Part shown: piece after piece, positions 8,370 through 17,505 of the stretch
Position numbering within the stretch: position 1 is the first letter of the stretch
How the letters are laid out: every line of letters begins with the position of its first letter
Origin: Exilispira sp.
Lineage (GTDB): Bacteria; Spirochaetota; JAAYUW01
Direction of reading: 5' to 3'
Length of the DNA: 46,850 nt
Assembly (NCBI GenBank): GCA_012517545.1
Contig: JAAYUW010000066.1
Location: forward strand, 1-46,850
Notes under the pieces: generated by a model
Told to the model about the DNA's origin: nothing
Seen by the model: only the letters and a program-made list of their open reading frames with translations
The model's database searches: none
Made by a program: the position numbers and the translations under genes

Positions 8370-9006
8370 TATTTATCCTTTGCAAGATAAGATATTGAAT
8401 GTTGTTTTTGGTTTTGATAACAGTTTCTATCTTACTGGTGGAACAGCACTTCATAGATTCCATATATCATATAGAATTTCCGATGATCTTGATTTTTTTA
8501 CCTCTACCAATCAATTATTTTATGAAGAGATAAAACAGATATGTAATAGTTTAGATGATAATCATATTTTTTACGAAAAAAAAGTCGAGGTTAAAGATTT
8601 TTTTCGCTTCTTAGTTGAAGGTGCTCTTCAACTTGATTTTGTGAATGACAGGGTTTATCGTGAGGGAATAAGCTTATGCATCAATAATTTTAAGATAGAT
8701 AATATAGAAAACATACTGACAAACAAGATTTGTGCCCTTATTAACAGGGATGAAGAAAAAGATTTTTTTGATCTTTTTGCCATTGCAAAAAATTACCCTT
8801 TTTTCTGGGAGAAAATGCTTAATATAGCAAATAAAAAATCGATTGTGGAAAAGGAATCTCTTATTCTACGAATTAAAACTTTTCCGCTTATCTGGCTTGA
8901 TAAAATTAAAAAAATAAAAGATTTAGAAATAACAAAAAAAGATGTAGAGAAACTTTGTGAAAACATATTTGAAGGCAAAGATAATGAACTTTTCAAAAAA
9001 ACTTAA
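8347..9006 (+). CDS. AbiEii/AbiGii-family nucleotidyltransferase toxin
   Basis: A 219-residue member of the DNA polymerase beta-like nucleotidyltransferase fold. The diagnostic segment near the N-terminus reads FYLTGGTALHRFHISYR followed by SDDLDFF: the GG motif and the paired metal-binding aspartates. Later NILTNKICALINRDEEKDFFDLF is the second family block, with the lysine and the R-x-x-x-KD-x-x-DL element. AbiEii-like toxins modify nucleic acids, in some cases tRNA acceptor ends, and stop growth or block phage. The start is the ATG at 8347 (AGGA upstream), overlapping the antitoxin by 23 bp; the ORF-track start 14 codons earlier lies deep inside the antitoxin. The exact target is unknown. 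Confidence 0.83.
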   Translation: MNGENINNIYPLQDKILNVVFGFDNSFYLTGGTALHRFHISYRISDDLDFFTSTNQLFYEEIKQICNSLDDNHIFYEKKVEVKDFFRFLVEGALQLDFVNDRVYREGISLCINNFKIDNIENILTNKICALINRDEEKDFFDLFAIAKNYPFFWEKMLNIANKKSIVEKESLILRIKTFPLIWLDKIKKIKDLEITKKDVEKLCENIFEGKDNELFKKT

Positions 9007-9077
9007 TCTCTAACTTTTATTCTAATGTTGAGTATATATTTTAAGATTAAAAAATCCAGAAAACCAAAAATCTTTTT

Positions 9078-9145
9078 ATACAAAAACACTAGCGTAAGCC
9101 TGCTTATAAAGCTTATAACCAGGCAAAATATACAGTATTTTCACT
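9078..9145 (-). pseudogene. Decayed copy of the 3' end of the XdhB-like FAD-subunit gene
   Basis: On the minus strand this segment reads LPGYKLYKQAYASVF then a stop, almost the same as LLGYKLYKQAYESVF at the C-terminus of the FAD-subunit gene ending at 10222. The DNA match is 36 of 42 from 9081 against 10242, with a core of 26 of 27 identical bases, and weaker similarity continues to about 9143. A one-base insertion breaks the frame just upstream. It lies between the toxin gene and the DUF1848 gene, so the DUF1848 gene is bracketed by this remnant and the intact gene end. Confidence 0.8.
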
Positions 9146-9182
9146 TTTATAGCATTAAAATTATGCAGGATGATTAAGTAAT

Positions 9183-10187
9183 ATGTCAAATATATGGGAT
9201 AAGGTTAAAATCAGAACCGATGATTGCCAGGAAAAAGATGCTGTGGCTCCGATTATTATTTCTGCCAGCCGCTCAACTGATATACCAGCTTTTTATTCGC
9301 ACTGGTTTTTTAACAGGTTGAAAAAAGGTTATGTTTCGTGGGTAAATCCTTTTAATAGAGAGGTTCAATATATATCTTTCGAAAATGTTAGAGTAGTTGT
9401 ATTCTGGACTAAAAATCCGAAACCAATTATCCCATATCTTAAAATTCTTGATGATGAAAATATTAATTACTATTTCCAATATACAGTTAATGACTATGAA
9501 GATGAAGGATTTGAACCAAATGTCCCCGCTCTTAAAAAGAGGATAGAAACTTTTTATGAACTTTCCGAATTGATTGGCAAAAATAGGGTTATATGGAGAT
9601 TTGATCCTTTAATTTTAACAAATAAACTGGATGTAAAAGGTTTGATAGAGAAAATTTATAAAGTTGGTAACAGTCTTGTTTCATACACAGACAAACTTGT
9701 TTTTAGTTTTGTAGATGTTCTAAAATATAAAAAGGTTCAACACAATTTAATAAGTGAGCTTAAATACTTTGATAGAGATAATATTAACAATTTTGAATTC
9801 AATGATGAAAAAAAAGATGAGTTTGCTTATCTTTTAAGACAAAAACTTGATCTCTGGCAGAAAGTTAACTCAAACTTCAAAGCAGCAACCTGTGCCGAAG
9901 GGATTGACCTGGAGAAATATCAGATAGAACATAATAAATGTATTGATGATGAATTGATGATTAAACTTTTTCCACATGATAAACAATTGATGAATTTTCT
10001 GGGATATAAAAAGGATTCAGGTCAAAGAAAAGAATGTGGTTGCATAGTTAGTAAGGATATCGGTTCTTACAATACCTGTGGACACCTTTGTGTTTATTGC
10101 TATGCAAATAGTTCAAGAAAAATAGTTGAACGAAATATAAGATATCTGAAGGAAAATCAAAGATATGAATCAGAATCTATAATATAA
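9183..10187 (+). CDS. DUF1848 family protein, cysteine-rich (radical-SAM-like)
   Basis: A 334-residue protein matching DUF1848. The N-terminus has IISASRSTDIPAFYSHWFF and a following WVNPFNRE. The middle has VVFWTKNPKPIIPYL. The C-terminus carries clustered cysteines, ECGCIVSKDIGSYNTCGHLC then VYCYAN, probably an iron-sulfur site; the YCYAN ending recalls SplB-type radical SAM proteins. The function is not established. It is convergent with the FAD-subunit gene, whose stop is 34 bp away. Because it faces against the surrounding operon and is flanked by a duplicated gene end, it was probably inserted here. Confidence 0.85.
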   Translation: MSNIWDKVKIRTDDCQEKDAVAPIIISASRSTDIPAFYSHWFFNRLKKGYVSWVNPFNREVQYISFENVRVVVFWTKNPKPIIPYLKILDDENINYYFQYTVNDYEDEGFEPNVPALKKRIETFYELSELIGKNRVIWRFDPLILTNKLDVKGLIEKIYKVGNSLVSYTDKLVFSFVDVLKYKKVQHNLISELKYFDRDNINNFEFNDEKKDEFAYLLRQKLDLWQKVNSNFKAATCAEGIDLEKYQIEHNKCIDDELMIKLFPHDKQLMNFLGYKKDSGQRKECGCIVSKDIGSYNTCGHLCVYCYANSSRKIVERNIRYLKENQRYESESII

Positions 10188-10221
10188 AAAATATAAAAAA
10201 TAAAAGTGATCTGTCTTCAAA

Positions 10222-11103
10222 TCAAAGTTCTTTTTTAGTAGCAAAAACGCTTTCATAAGCCTGCTTATAAAGTTTATAACCAAGAAGTATAGCAGTGTTT
10301 TCCCGATATTCTCTCTCTGATCTTTGATCATCTATTGCTGAAAAATGTTTCCGATAAATATTGGAAAAAAGGGAAAAATCGATAAATTTAGAAGATATGA
10401 TTTCTTCGTTTTCCGCAACTCTAATAATAGTGGGAGAAACAGCCTGAAATGTTAATTGAAAATGTTTTTTTTCGTTTTTTTCGACTACAACAAGACAGAC
10501 TGATAATTTTGAAAGGGTCATGGATCCTCTAAGACCAACTTTTTCAAACTTTGAAAAAAATATTTTATTTTTAGGTATCAGTATAGTCTGAACTATTTCA
10601 TTTTCAGCGCAATCTATAAGTCTTCTTCCCTTTATAAAATCGCGGATTGAAATAATTCTTTCATTTTGCTTGCTTGCAACAACTAGCTTTGCATCTAAAG
10701 AGGAGAGTACGCAAACTCCATCAGCCGCAGGTGATGCATTGCATATATTGCCACCAAGAGTTCCAGAGTTCCTTATAGATGGGCTTCCTATAGTAAGTAT
10801 TGCATCTTTTAAAACTTCTGGCACAAGAGAGCTTTGAAGTATCTCAGAGTATGTGCAGCAGCTTCCTATCTGTAGATATTCTTTGTTTCCACTTATTTTA
10901 TGCAGTTGCTCAATATTTGATAGGTAAATTACAGGAAACTTAAGATCTACAGGCTGTGACTTTCCTTTGCGAAATTGAACCATAAGATCGGTTCCGCCAG
11001 CATACTTTGTGCAAGCATGTTTTTCTAAAATGTTGAGTGCTTCATCAACAGACAAAGGATAAAAAACTTCATGATTTTCCAGATTATTAAAATTTTCCTG
11101 CAT
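10222..11103 (-). CDS. Molybdenum hydroxylase FAD-binding subunit (XdhB/CoxM type)
   Basis: The medium subunit of xanthine-dehydrogenase-type enzymes, which passes electrons from the iron-sulfur clusters to NAD or another acceptor through FAD. KYAGGTDLMVQFRKGK is the first FAD pyrophosphate loop and GSPSIRNSGTLGGNICNASP the second. The C-terminal CoxM domain ends in GYKLYKQAYESVFATKKEL. The length (293 aa) is normal. The ATG at 11103 is chosen because GGAG lies 5 nt upstream; the ORF-track ATG ten codons earlier is preceded only by a T-run. It follows the 2Fe-2S subunit gene by about 90 bp. A decayed copy of its 3' end lies at 9.1 kb. Confidence 0.92.
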   Translation of the reverse strand: MQENFNNLENHEVFYPLSVDEALNILEKHACTKYAGGTDLMVQFRKGKSQPVDLKFPVIYLSNIEQLHKISGNKEYLQIGSCCTYSEILQSSLVPEVLKDAILTIGSPSIRNSGTLGGNICNASPAADGVCVLSSLDAKLVVASKQNERIISIRDFIKGRRLIDCAENEIVQTILIPKNKIFFSKFEKVGLRGSMTLSKLSVCLVVVEKNEKKHFQLTFQAVSPTIIRVAENEEIISSKFIDFSLFSNIYRKHFSAIDDQRSEREYRENTAILLGYKLYKQAYESVFATKKEL

Positions 11104-11192
11104 TGAAACTCCAGAAAGATTTAATTCTATCATAAAAAAAATACAAAATTACTTCTTTTTTCCAGTGGCTAAACTAAATATAGAATCACTAT

Positions 11193-11804
11193 CTATTCAT
11201 TATCTGAGAAATAACAAATAAAAGCATCATACATAGCATCAACGATCTGAGTATAACCTGTGCACCTGCAAAGATTCCCTTCAATCGATTTTTTAAAGTA
11301 TTGTAAGAGAAGATTCTTGTAATCTGGTTTTAGTAAACTTTTAAAATCTTCTATTTTATTACCACAGTTTAAATTCAATAGATAGTCATCATTTTTATTG
11401 ATATTAAAATCATTGTTAAACTCAGTTCCTGGAGATATCATATTTTCTAAGTTTTCTAGCTTTTTGATTGAACAGTATGTGGCAAGAACCATACCAGGTG
11501 TGCAGAACCCGCACTGACTGGCTGAAAATAATGCAAATGAATCTTCAATGCAATCGTATAGCTCAGTGTTTCGTACCCCTTCAAGTGTAATAATCTGCTT
11601 ACCTGAGATTGAAAATGCTGCTGTAATGCAGCTAGCTGCAAGGTCTCCGTTTATAATTACACTGCAGGCTCCACACTCCCCCTCACCGCATCCTTCCTTG
11701 AGTGATTTGACATTAAGATCGTCCCGAAGTATGTCAAGTAACCTTTTAGATGGGTTCAGATCAAGCTTCACAGGAATCGAGTTCAATGTAAATTCTATTT
11801 TCAT
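11193..11804 (-). CDS. Molybdenum hydroxylase 2Fe-2S subunit (XdhC/CoxS type) with insertion
   Basis: The small electron-transfer subunit with two 2Fe-2S clusters. The plant-ferredoxin motif EGCGEGECGACSVIING binds the first cluster, and SQCGFCTPGM plus NLCRCTGY bind the second. At 203 residues it is about 45 longer than usual: an extra Asn/Asp/Lys-rich stretch (bases about 11307-11462, with FNNDFNINKNDDYLL) separates the two halves of the second cluster motif, where normal proteins have only a short helix. Two ATGs two codons apart are possible (11810 or 11804); GAGG lies 3 or 9 nt upstream respectively. It sits between the catalytic and FAD subunits. Confidence 0.92.
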   Translation of the reverse strand: MKIEFTLNSIPVKLDLNPSKRLLDILRDDLNVKSLKEGCGEGECGACSVIINGDLAASCITAAFSISGKQIITLEGVRNTELYDCIEDSFALFSASQCGFCTPGMVLATYCSIKKLENLENMISPGTEFNNDFNINKNDDYLLNLNCGNKIEDFKSLLKPDYKNLLLQYFKKSIEGNLCRCTGYTQIVDAMYDAFICYFSDNE

Positions 11805-12007
11805 AAGCATAAACCTCAGAATCCTTTATCCGATATTACTGGTATTGTAAAATTGGCAATTTAAAACTCAATATTAGCACCATTAAATGTATCAGACCTA
11901 TGACCTTTACTTATGTCGCATGATGATTGAAAAGCAAATATATATATTATTACATTTCATCATGTTCTTCTTTTATGATATTTTTGATTCGTCTAAAAAC
12001 AAAATAC

Positions 12008-14434
12008 TTAACTTAATATCTCTCTTTGAATGACCTCAGGCGTAAGCGGTATTTGAAAGAATCTTTTGCTTACTGATGTCTCTATAGCTGATATTATCGA
12101 TGGTGGAGGAAGAACAAATGGAAGCTCACCGAGACATTTTGCACCAAAAGGTCCTCTATCGTACGGATTATCGAAAAATTTGATCTCAATAGGGGGTATA
12201 TCCATACTTGAGGGGATAGCATAGTCTGTAAAAGTTCTCTGCAAAATTTTGCCATCTTTTATCTCACATTTTTCAAGAAGACTCCAGCCAATACATTGAG
12301 CAAAACCGCCTATAACCTGACCTATGGCAGCGTTTTCATTCAATGCTTTGCCAATATCGAAGCAAGATGTTATTTTACTTATGCTGACCTGAAAGGTTAT
12401 AGGGTCAACTGAAAGCTCGGTTACACAAACACCCCAGGAGTATGCGGGATATGCGTCGCCTTGAGAGTTTTCCTCGTCCCATACTATATCTGGCGGACTT
12501 TTGTAGGTGAGTGTCAGTTCTGGCAAACTTTCAGAAATGATCTTCTGGCAGGCATCATATATAAGTCCGCCAACGATCATCGTGCTTCTACTTGCAACGG
12601 TTGGACCAGAATCTGGTACGAGATGTGTATCCCCTGAAATTATCTTTACCTGTTTTTTATCGATGTTAAGCACACGCGACGCAATTTGCTTAAATACTTC
12701 AAGTAATCCCTGTCCCATTTCAACAGTAGATACAAAAATTTCGCATATTGGAGTGTCTTCAAGGTTTTTGTTACTTTGTTTTGCCGCCAGATCAAACTTC
12801 ACCCTGATAGTTGCTTTAATATTTTCTTCTCCACGTCCCGTGAAACCACATCCGTGAAATACGGTACTTATCCCTATCCCTTTCAAAGGCTCTGGATGTT
12901 TTTCAAACTTATTAATCAAGGTTTCGAGTTTTTTATCTTTATTAGCAGTACTTATCCTGTAAATATCATTGAAGAATTCTTTGCTTTTACTTTTGTATTC
13001 ATTATATTTAGCAGTAAAATCTGTTTTCTCTTCAATCCAATCAAGCATTTGTGGAATAAGAACTTTTTGCCTCATTTTTCCACCTGTTGCTGATATATCT
13101 CCCTGTTGTAAAACATTTAGTTTTCGAATATCTATGGGGGATAAAAATAGATCATCTGCAATATGGTTTATCATCATCTCAAGTGCAAAAAAGCTCTGAG
13201 GTGCTCCAAAACCTCTAAATGCTCCTGAAACAACATTGTTTGTAGCCATAGCTCTGGCTCTTACACGAGCTGCCTGCGTTTTATATATGCCAGCAGCAGC
13301 TATTTCACTTCTTGCCAGTACAACTGGAGAGATACCACAGTATGCTCCTGCATCAAGTATTATATCGCTTTCAATGCTTTTAATCTTTCCATTCTTTCCC
13401 ATTTTTGTTCGTAAAAGGATGTATGAAGGATGCCTTTTTGTTGTTACTTCGATATCTTCTGTTCTTTCAAAGATTATTTTAGAAGGTTTTTTTGTAAGGT
13501 AAGTAACAAGTGCTGCAAATGACGCTACTATAGAGGGAAATTCCTCTTTTCCACCAAACGCACCACCAGTTGCAGCCTGTTGTATTCTTATTTTATCTTC
13601 TGGTAAATTTAAAAGTTCGGTAATAGCCTTCAAGACATAAAATGGGCACTGGATAGATCCTTTCAAAACGAGAACATCATCTTCATAAAAAGCTATGAAA
13701 CCTTGAGGTTCAAGGTATGCATGTTCCTGTCTATCTGTTACGAAAAATTCAGTAAATTTGTCTGATTTAAGAATATTATTGGTTTTTGAAACAAGTTTAT
13801 TTTCGTTCTCGTAAAAAAAGTGATTAATGTATTTTAAAATATTCAAACTTTTTGAGGGAAGAGCTTTTTTATCACCTGAAAGATAACCAAGTTGCTTGAA
13901 TAAGTTTTTGCCCATACTTTTATCAAAAGCTGGTGTTTTTGTTGATGAGGCAGAAGAGTAAATAGCTTCAATATTTTCATCAAATGAGTCAGCAACATTA
14001 TTGATGGGTTGCATGGGTTCGTACCTGACAATAACCTTTGAGGCAAGTTCATGACAGACAGGTAAAGAAGGTCCCGCTATTATAAGTATAGGTTCACCGA
14101 TAAAATTTACCATATCATCAGCTAAAAACTTCCAGTCGTCAAGAAAGTAATGCCATATATTGGAACCTGGAATATGGTTGTGATTAAATATAAAATAACC
14201 TCGAGGGATATGTGGAAGTTGTATAGATATAATTTTTCCTCTTTGAATCGTAGAACGAACTATCGATATGAAAAGAGTATCCTCTATCTCAATATCATCT
14301 GTATATTGGGCTTCGCCTCTAATCTTATCCCATATATCAAGTCGGATGTTATCGTAATTGATCTCAGAAGTTCTTGTTATCTGACAACTTTTATTCTCTC
14401 TGTTATTGGAAGAAAGATCATATTTTTGTTCCAT
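12008..14434 (-). CDS. Molybdenum hydroxylase catalytic subunit (XdhA/CoxL type)
   Basis: The large molybdopterin-binding subunit of a xanthine dehydrogenase/aldehyde oxidase family enzyme, 808 residues. Conserved blocks: GEAQYTDDI at the start, DRQEHAYLEPQGF, the molybdopterin loop ATGGAFGGKEEFPS, SGAFRGFGAPQS, STVEMGQGLLEVFKQIA and the C-terminal GAKCLGELPFVLPPP with the catalytic glutamate. About 45 more residues than usual lie between the N-terminal domain and DRQEHAY (about residues 160-225), rich in Ser/Lys/Asn. AAGGA precedes the ATG. With the two following genes it forms a three-subunit enzyme. The companion xdhC-like and MocA-like genes suggest a mature cytidylylated cofactor. Xanthine is a likely substrate, but other purines, nicotinate or aldehydes cannot be excluded. 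Confidence 0.9.
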   Translation of the reverse strand: MEQKYDLSSNNRENKSCQITRTSEINYDNIRLDIWDKIRGEAQYTDDIEIEDTLFISIVRSTIQRGKIISIQLPHIPRGYFIFNHNHIPGSNIWHYFLDDWKFLADDMVNFIGEPILIIAGPSLPVCHELASKVIVRYEPMQPINNVADSFDENIEAIYSSASSTKTPAFDKSMGKNLFKQLGYLSGDKKALPSKSLNILKYINHFFYENENKLVSKTNNILKSDKFTEFFVTDRQEHAYLEPQGFIAFYEDDVLVLKGSIQCPFYVLKAITELLNLPEDKIRIQQAATGGAFGGKEEFPSIVASFAALVTYLTKKPSKIIFERTEDIEVTTKRHPSYILLRTKMGKNGKIKSIESDIILDAGAYCGISPVVLARSEIAAAGIYKTQAARVRARAMATNNVVSGAFRGFGAPQSFFALEMMINHIADDLFLSPIDIRKLNVLQQGDISATGGKMRQKVLIPQMLDWIEEKTDFTAKYNEYKSKSKEFFNDIYRISTANKDKKLETLINKFEKHPEPLKGIGISTVFHGCGFTGRGEENIKATIRVKFDLAAKQSNKNLEDTPICEIFVSTVEMGQGLLEVFKQIASRVLNIDKKQVKIISGDTHLVPDSGPTVASRSTMIVGGLIYDACQKIISESLPELTLTYKSPPDIVWDEENSQGDAYPAYSWGVCVTELSVDPITFQVSISKITSCFDIGKALNENAAIGQVIGGFAQCIGWSLLEKCEIKDGKILQRTFTDYAIPSSMDIPPIEIKFFDNPYDRGPFGAKCLGELPFVLPPPSIISAIETSVSKRFFQIPLTPEVIQREILS

Positions 14435-14660
14435 CCATGTTCCTTTTGATATATCTTAAACATATATATATAAATCTTTATGTCATTAAAAATAGGATTG
14501 CCAGGTTAAATTTATTTGCTTAAAATTTTCTATCATATCAAATTTATATTTTAAGATGTGTAGCTTTTATAAAGTTTACTGATTTAATGATATAGATAGA
14601 AAAATTAAATAACACAGATGCATAAATCGTAAATAATTACTCATAAAATGTATCTATATT

Positions 14661-15596
14661 TCAAATAAAAAAGCCATCATTCAAAAAATCAGCTGCAAGA
14701 TTATAGTCAAACATCGTATCTATATCAAAAATAGTTCCAATATCGCAAGTTTCAAGTTCAAAAAAACTGCCCGTTTTTAGAACATCTCTTAGTATACTAA
14801 TATTATCAAGCTGTAAAAATTTGCAAGCAAATTTAGAACTTAAAATTACCGGATGCCCCTTTTTGCGAATTGCTGAAACATTTTCGATATTTAAATATTC
14901 TTTTTCATTTTTTGGATGTAAATAATTTTTTTTATCTTTTGAATTTGAAAAATTTTTTTTTGCGCTTGAATATTGGTCTAAATGTTTATTTGAATATTTA
15001 TTATAAAATTTATTATAAATGTATTGTGCGAGTTTGTTGTAATTATTATGTTTATTTATATGCTCATTTTTTTCAAAATTTTGAAGGTTAAAAGCTGGAA
15101 CACAGAAATCAACTTTACTTAATAAAAGGCTATCATATAGGCTTTCAATAGTTTGATTTTGTACAAAAGGCATATCTGATAAAGTAAAAAAGATAGGTGG
15201 TATTTGAAAATCTTTTTTTGTATCTTTTTCAAGGTTGTTGAAAATAAACTCAAGTCCCGTTTTTAGGCTTGAAAACATACCATTTTGAGGATTTTTATTC
15301 TCTATATTATAGGTTTTAGAGCACAGGTAGTTATAATATGAGTAGTTATCATATTTTTCATTTATATTTTTTTTAAAAATTTCATTGATGTTTGCGAAGT
15401 ACTTTCCGCTGACAATAACAAAAGTTACATCAAAGCATAAAAAAGGTTTCATGTTCCAGAGAAGAAGTGGTACATTATTTAATAGTAGTTCTTGCTTGCA
15501 TTTGCCAATCCTCTCAGAATTACCTGCTGCTAAAATTATGCAATAAATTCTTTCTTTTCTTCTTCTTTCAATAATTCTGAGCTCTTCTTTTTCCAT
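14661..15596 (-). CDS. MocA-like molybdenum cofactor nucleotidyltransferase with insertion
   Basis: MobA/MocA-type nucleotidyltransferases attach CMP or GMP to molybdopterin before insertion into hydroxylases. The N-terminal signature is IILAAGNSERIGKCKQELLL. PPIFFTLSDMPFV supplies the metal-binding aspartate, KKGHPVILSSKF is the family's third block, and DIGTIFDIDTMFDYNLA closes the domain. The protein is 311 aa against about 190-200 for the family. The excess is mainly a 70-residue Asn/Lys/Tyr/His-rich insertion (bases about 14871-15086) between the aspartate block and the GHPV block, plus a Tyr/Asn-rich one near residue 80-100. AAAGAG lies before the start. It lies immediately upstream of the catalytic-subunit gene, so it probably serves that enzyme. 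Confidence 0.82.
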   Translation of the reverse strand: MEKEELRIIERRRKERIYCIILAAGNSERIGKCKQELLLNNVPLLLWNMKPFLCFDVTFVIVSGKYFANINEIFKKNINEKYDNYSYYNYLCSKTYNIENKNPQNGMFSSLKTGLEFIFNNLEKDTKKDFQIPPIFFTLSDMPFVQNQTIESLYDSLLLSKVDFCVPAFNLQNFEKNEHINKHNNYNKLAQYIYNKFYNKYSNKHLDQYSSAKKNFSNSKDKKNYLHPKNEKEYLNIENVSAIRKKGHPVILSSKFACKFLQLDNISILRDVLKTGSFFELETCDIGTIFDIDTMFDYNLAADFLNDGFFI

Positions 15597-15941
15597 ATAT
15601 CTCTTTTAGTTTAGTCCTTATTTTTAATGTTAGCTATTTTTTTTATTCTAATTTGTTAGTTATCTTTTTTCAATATTCTAAGTTCATATGGTTAATGAGT
15701 ATTTTTAAGATTAAAGTAATACCTGTATAGTAAAGTATATACATAATCGTTTATCTAGCAATTGTAATATTTATAAAAAAAGCAGATTTACTCATGTTTA
15801 TAAATAAGTTCTTCGCTTTTTCTTTGTATAAGTTATACGAACAAAGTGAACTTCTATCTTTATACTTTCTACTTTTTTAAACAATGAAGAGCGTATAAAA
15901 ATAAAAAAAGTAAAATACTGATTTACCAGATGAACCATATT
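15597..15941. other. Intergenic stretch with one short palindrome, no gene seen
   Basis: About 345 very AT-rich bases between the MocA-like and threonine-synthase-like genes, both on the minus strand. I see no coding frame. It contains GTATAAGTTATAC near 15828-15840, a palindrome with a single unpaired centre base, which could be an operator or merely a chance AT palindrome. The gap is long enough to hold a separate promoter for the hydroxylase genes, but no clear -35/-10 pair stands out. Confidence 0.45.
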
Positions 15942-17438
15942 CTATTTTTTTAGCTTCTCGTAATAATTCATTACTCTGTTGAAATCAGGTGGTAGAGACT
16001 CTGGCAAATTGATCTTTTTTTTTGCAGATTCTATATCTTTAAGTCCTGTTGCTGTTAAAAGTGCAACTATTTTCTTAAAAGGATCTAAACCATTTATAGC
16101 TTCTTTTTTATACCTTATTATTCCAGCTATGGTTGCAGCAGATGATGGTTCGGCAAATATCCCTGTCAAACTTGAAAGCAAAATTTGAGCATCGAGGATC
16201 TCATCATCCGAAACACTTATCATATCTCCACCACACTTTTTTAAAAAATCTATTGCTAAATATCCACATCTTGGTGAATTTACAGAGATGGAATCTGCTA
16301 ATGTTTTAGCTCTATAATCATCTCTAAAAATACCAGTTCTAAATGCACTTTCGATATAATTGCTATTGGAGGATTGAACACCTATAATTTTGGGAAATCT
16401 ATCTATAAAGCCACAATCTTTAAGGTCATTAAAGCCTTTTATTAAGCCACTTAATATAACTCCGTCTCCAACAGGGACAAATATATAATCTGGAGGCACA
16501 AAAGGGGTATATCCATTTTTAGATAAATCATTCTCCAGTCCTTTTCTTATTGCTCGAGGGAAAAGAAGCTCAAAAGCTGCAGATTTTTTTCCTTCTATGG
16601 TAAGTGGATTGTATCCTGTGTTCCTGCTTATAAAACCCAACTGCTGTGAAAACTGCATAGATAGATCAAATGCTTCATCATAAGATCCATCTATTAAAAA
16701 TAGATTTGCTCCATACTGCAAGATTTGAACAAGTTTGGCTATTGGTGCTTTTGCTGGAGCAAAAACAAAAAGATTCTGTTCCATATTTGCACAAACAGCA
16801 GAGATTGAAGAAGCTGCATTACCAGTTGAGGCAACTGATAGAGTATCTTCGTTAAATTTTTTAGCCAGGGAAGATACAAGGATAGATGCCCTATCCTTGT
16901 ATGACCCAGAAATATTGGTTCCTTCCCACTTCAAAAGAAGATCTTTTACTCCAAGGTGCTGACATAGTCTTTTTGAGAAAATCGCTGGAGTTTTGCCGAT
17001 AGGAAGGGAAGGAAAGAACTTGCTCTCAACCGGGAAAAAAGGTAAAACGGGAATAGAAATTGGTTTACTATTTACTTTTTTAGAATCGTTAAAATATTTA
17101 TCATTAATAGGCTTATCATTGATTAACTTATCATCTTTAGATTTATCAATTGTTAGGTCATCATTTATGAATTCATTTTCTAAAAAAAAATTTTCAAAGT
17201 CATCTAGATTATTTAAAATAAAATTTTTACAGGTTTTTATAAATTTTTCAGGCAATTTAACAAGCAAAGTCCCCTCAAGGGGGAGACCTTTTTTATTTTT
17301 TTTACTGCAATCATCACAAAGGTATCTTTTGCTGTCTATTGGGTACTCTTTCTTGCAGCTACTACATACATAGACAAAATCATCCTTTGGAATCTGTGCA
17401 AGACTTGCAAAAAAAATGTGCAAAATTTTCTTTTCCAT
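15942..17438 (-). CDS. Threonine-synthase-like PLP enzyme with N-terminal zinc ribbon and insertion
   Basis: A 498-residue fold-type-II PLP enzyme closest to threonine synthase, which turns O-phosphohomoserine into threonine. The N-terminus has a zinc-ribbon pair, VCSSCKKEYP and YLCDDC. The core has KWEGTNISGSYKDRA with the PLP lysine, SVASTGNAASSISA, and YIFVPVGDGVILSGLIKG. The C-terminus has the SSLTGIFAEPSSAATIAGI segment. Between zinc ribbon and core lies a low-complexity insertion (bases about 17061-17240) with a repeated DKLIN/DKPIN/DKYFN unit. AGGA precedes the ATG. Located with a molybdenum hydroxylase and a second PLP enzyme, it may have a catabolic role instead of threonine synthesis, and I leave the substrate open. 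Confidence 0.78.
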   Translation of the reverse strand: MEKKILHIFFASLAQIPKDDFVYVCSSCKKEYPIDSKRYLCDDCSKKNKKGLPLEGTLLVKLPEKFIKTCKNFILNNLDDFENFFLENEFINDDLTIDKSKDDKLINDKPINDKYFNDSKKVNSKPISIPVLPFFPVESKFFPSLPIGKTPAIFSKRLCQHLGVKDLLLKWEGTNISGSYKDRASILVSSLAKKFNEDTLSVASTGNAASSISAVCANMEQNLFVFAPAKAPIAKLVQILQYGANLFLIDGSYDEAFDLSMQFSQQLGFISRNTGYNPLTIEGKKSAAFELLFPRAIRKGLENDLSKNGYTPFVPPDYIFVPVGDGVILSGLIKGFNDLKDCGFIDRFPKIIGVQSSNSNYIESAFRTGIFRDDYRAKTLADSISVNSPRCGYLAIDFLKKCGGDMISVSDDEILDAQILLSSLTGIFAEPSSAATIAGIIRYKKEAINGLDPFKKIVALLTATGLKDIESAKKKINLPESLPPDFNRVMNYYEKLKK

Positions 17439-17505
17439 AAAAATTCCTGAAGTTTCGTTTCAAATATTATCTATAAAATTGAAAAACCATATTGTTTTAA
17501 TCGAT

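Noticed and set aside
14870-15091. 73-codon plus-strand ORF opposite the MocA-like insertion
   Set aside because: Antisense to a low-complexity insert; Tyr/Asn/Leu-rich artefact.
15828-15840. GTATAAGTTATAC palindrome as an operator
   Set aside because: Six-base arms in AT-rich DNA, no promoter beside it, no second copy found in this window.
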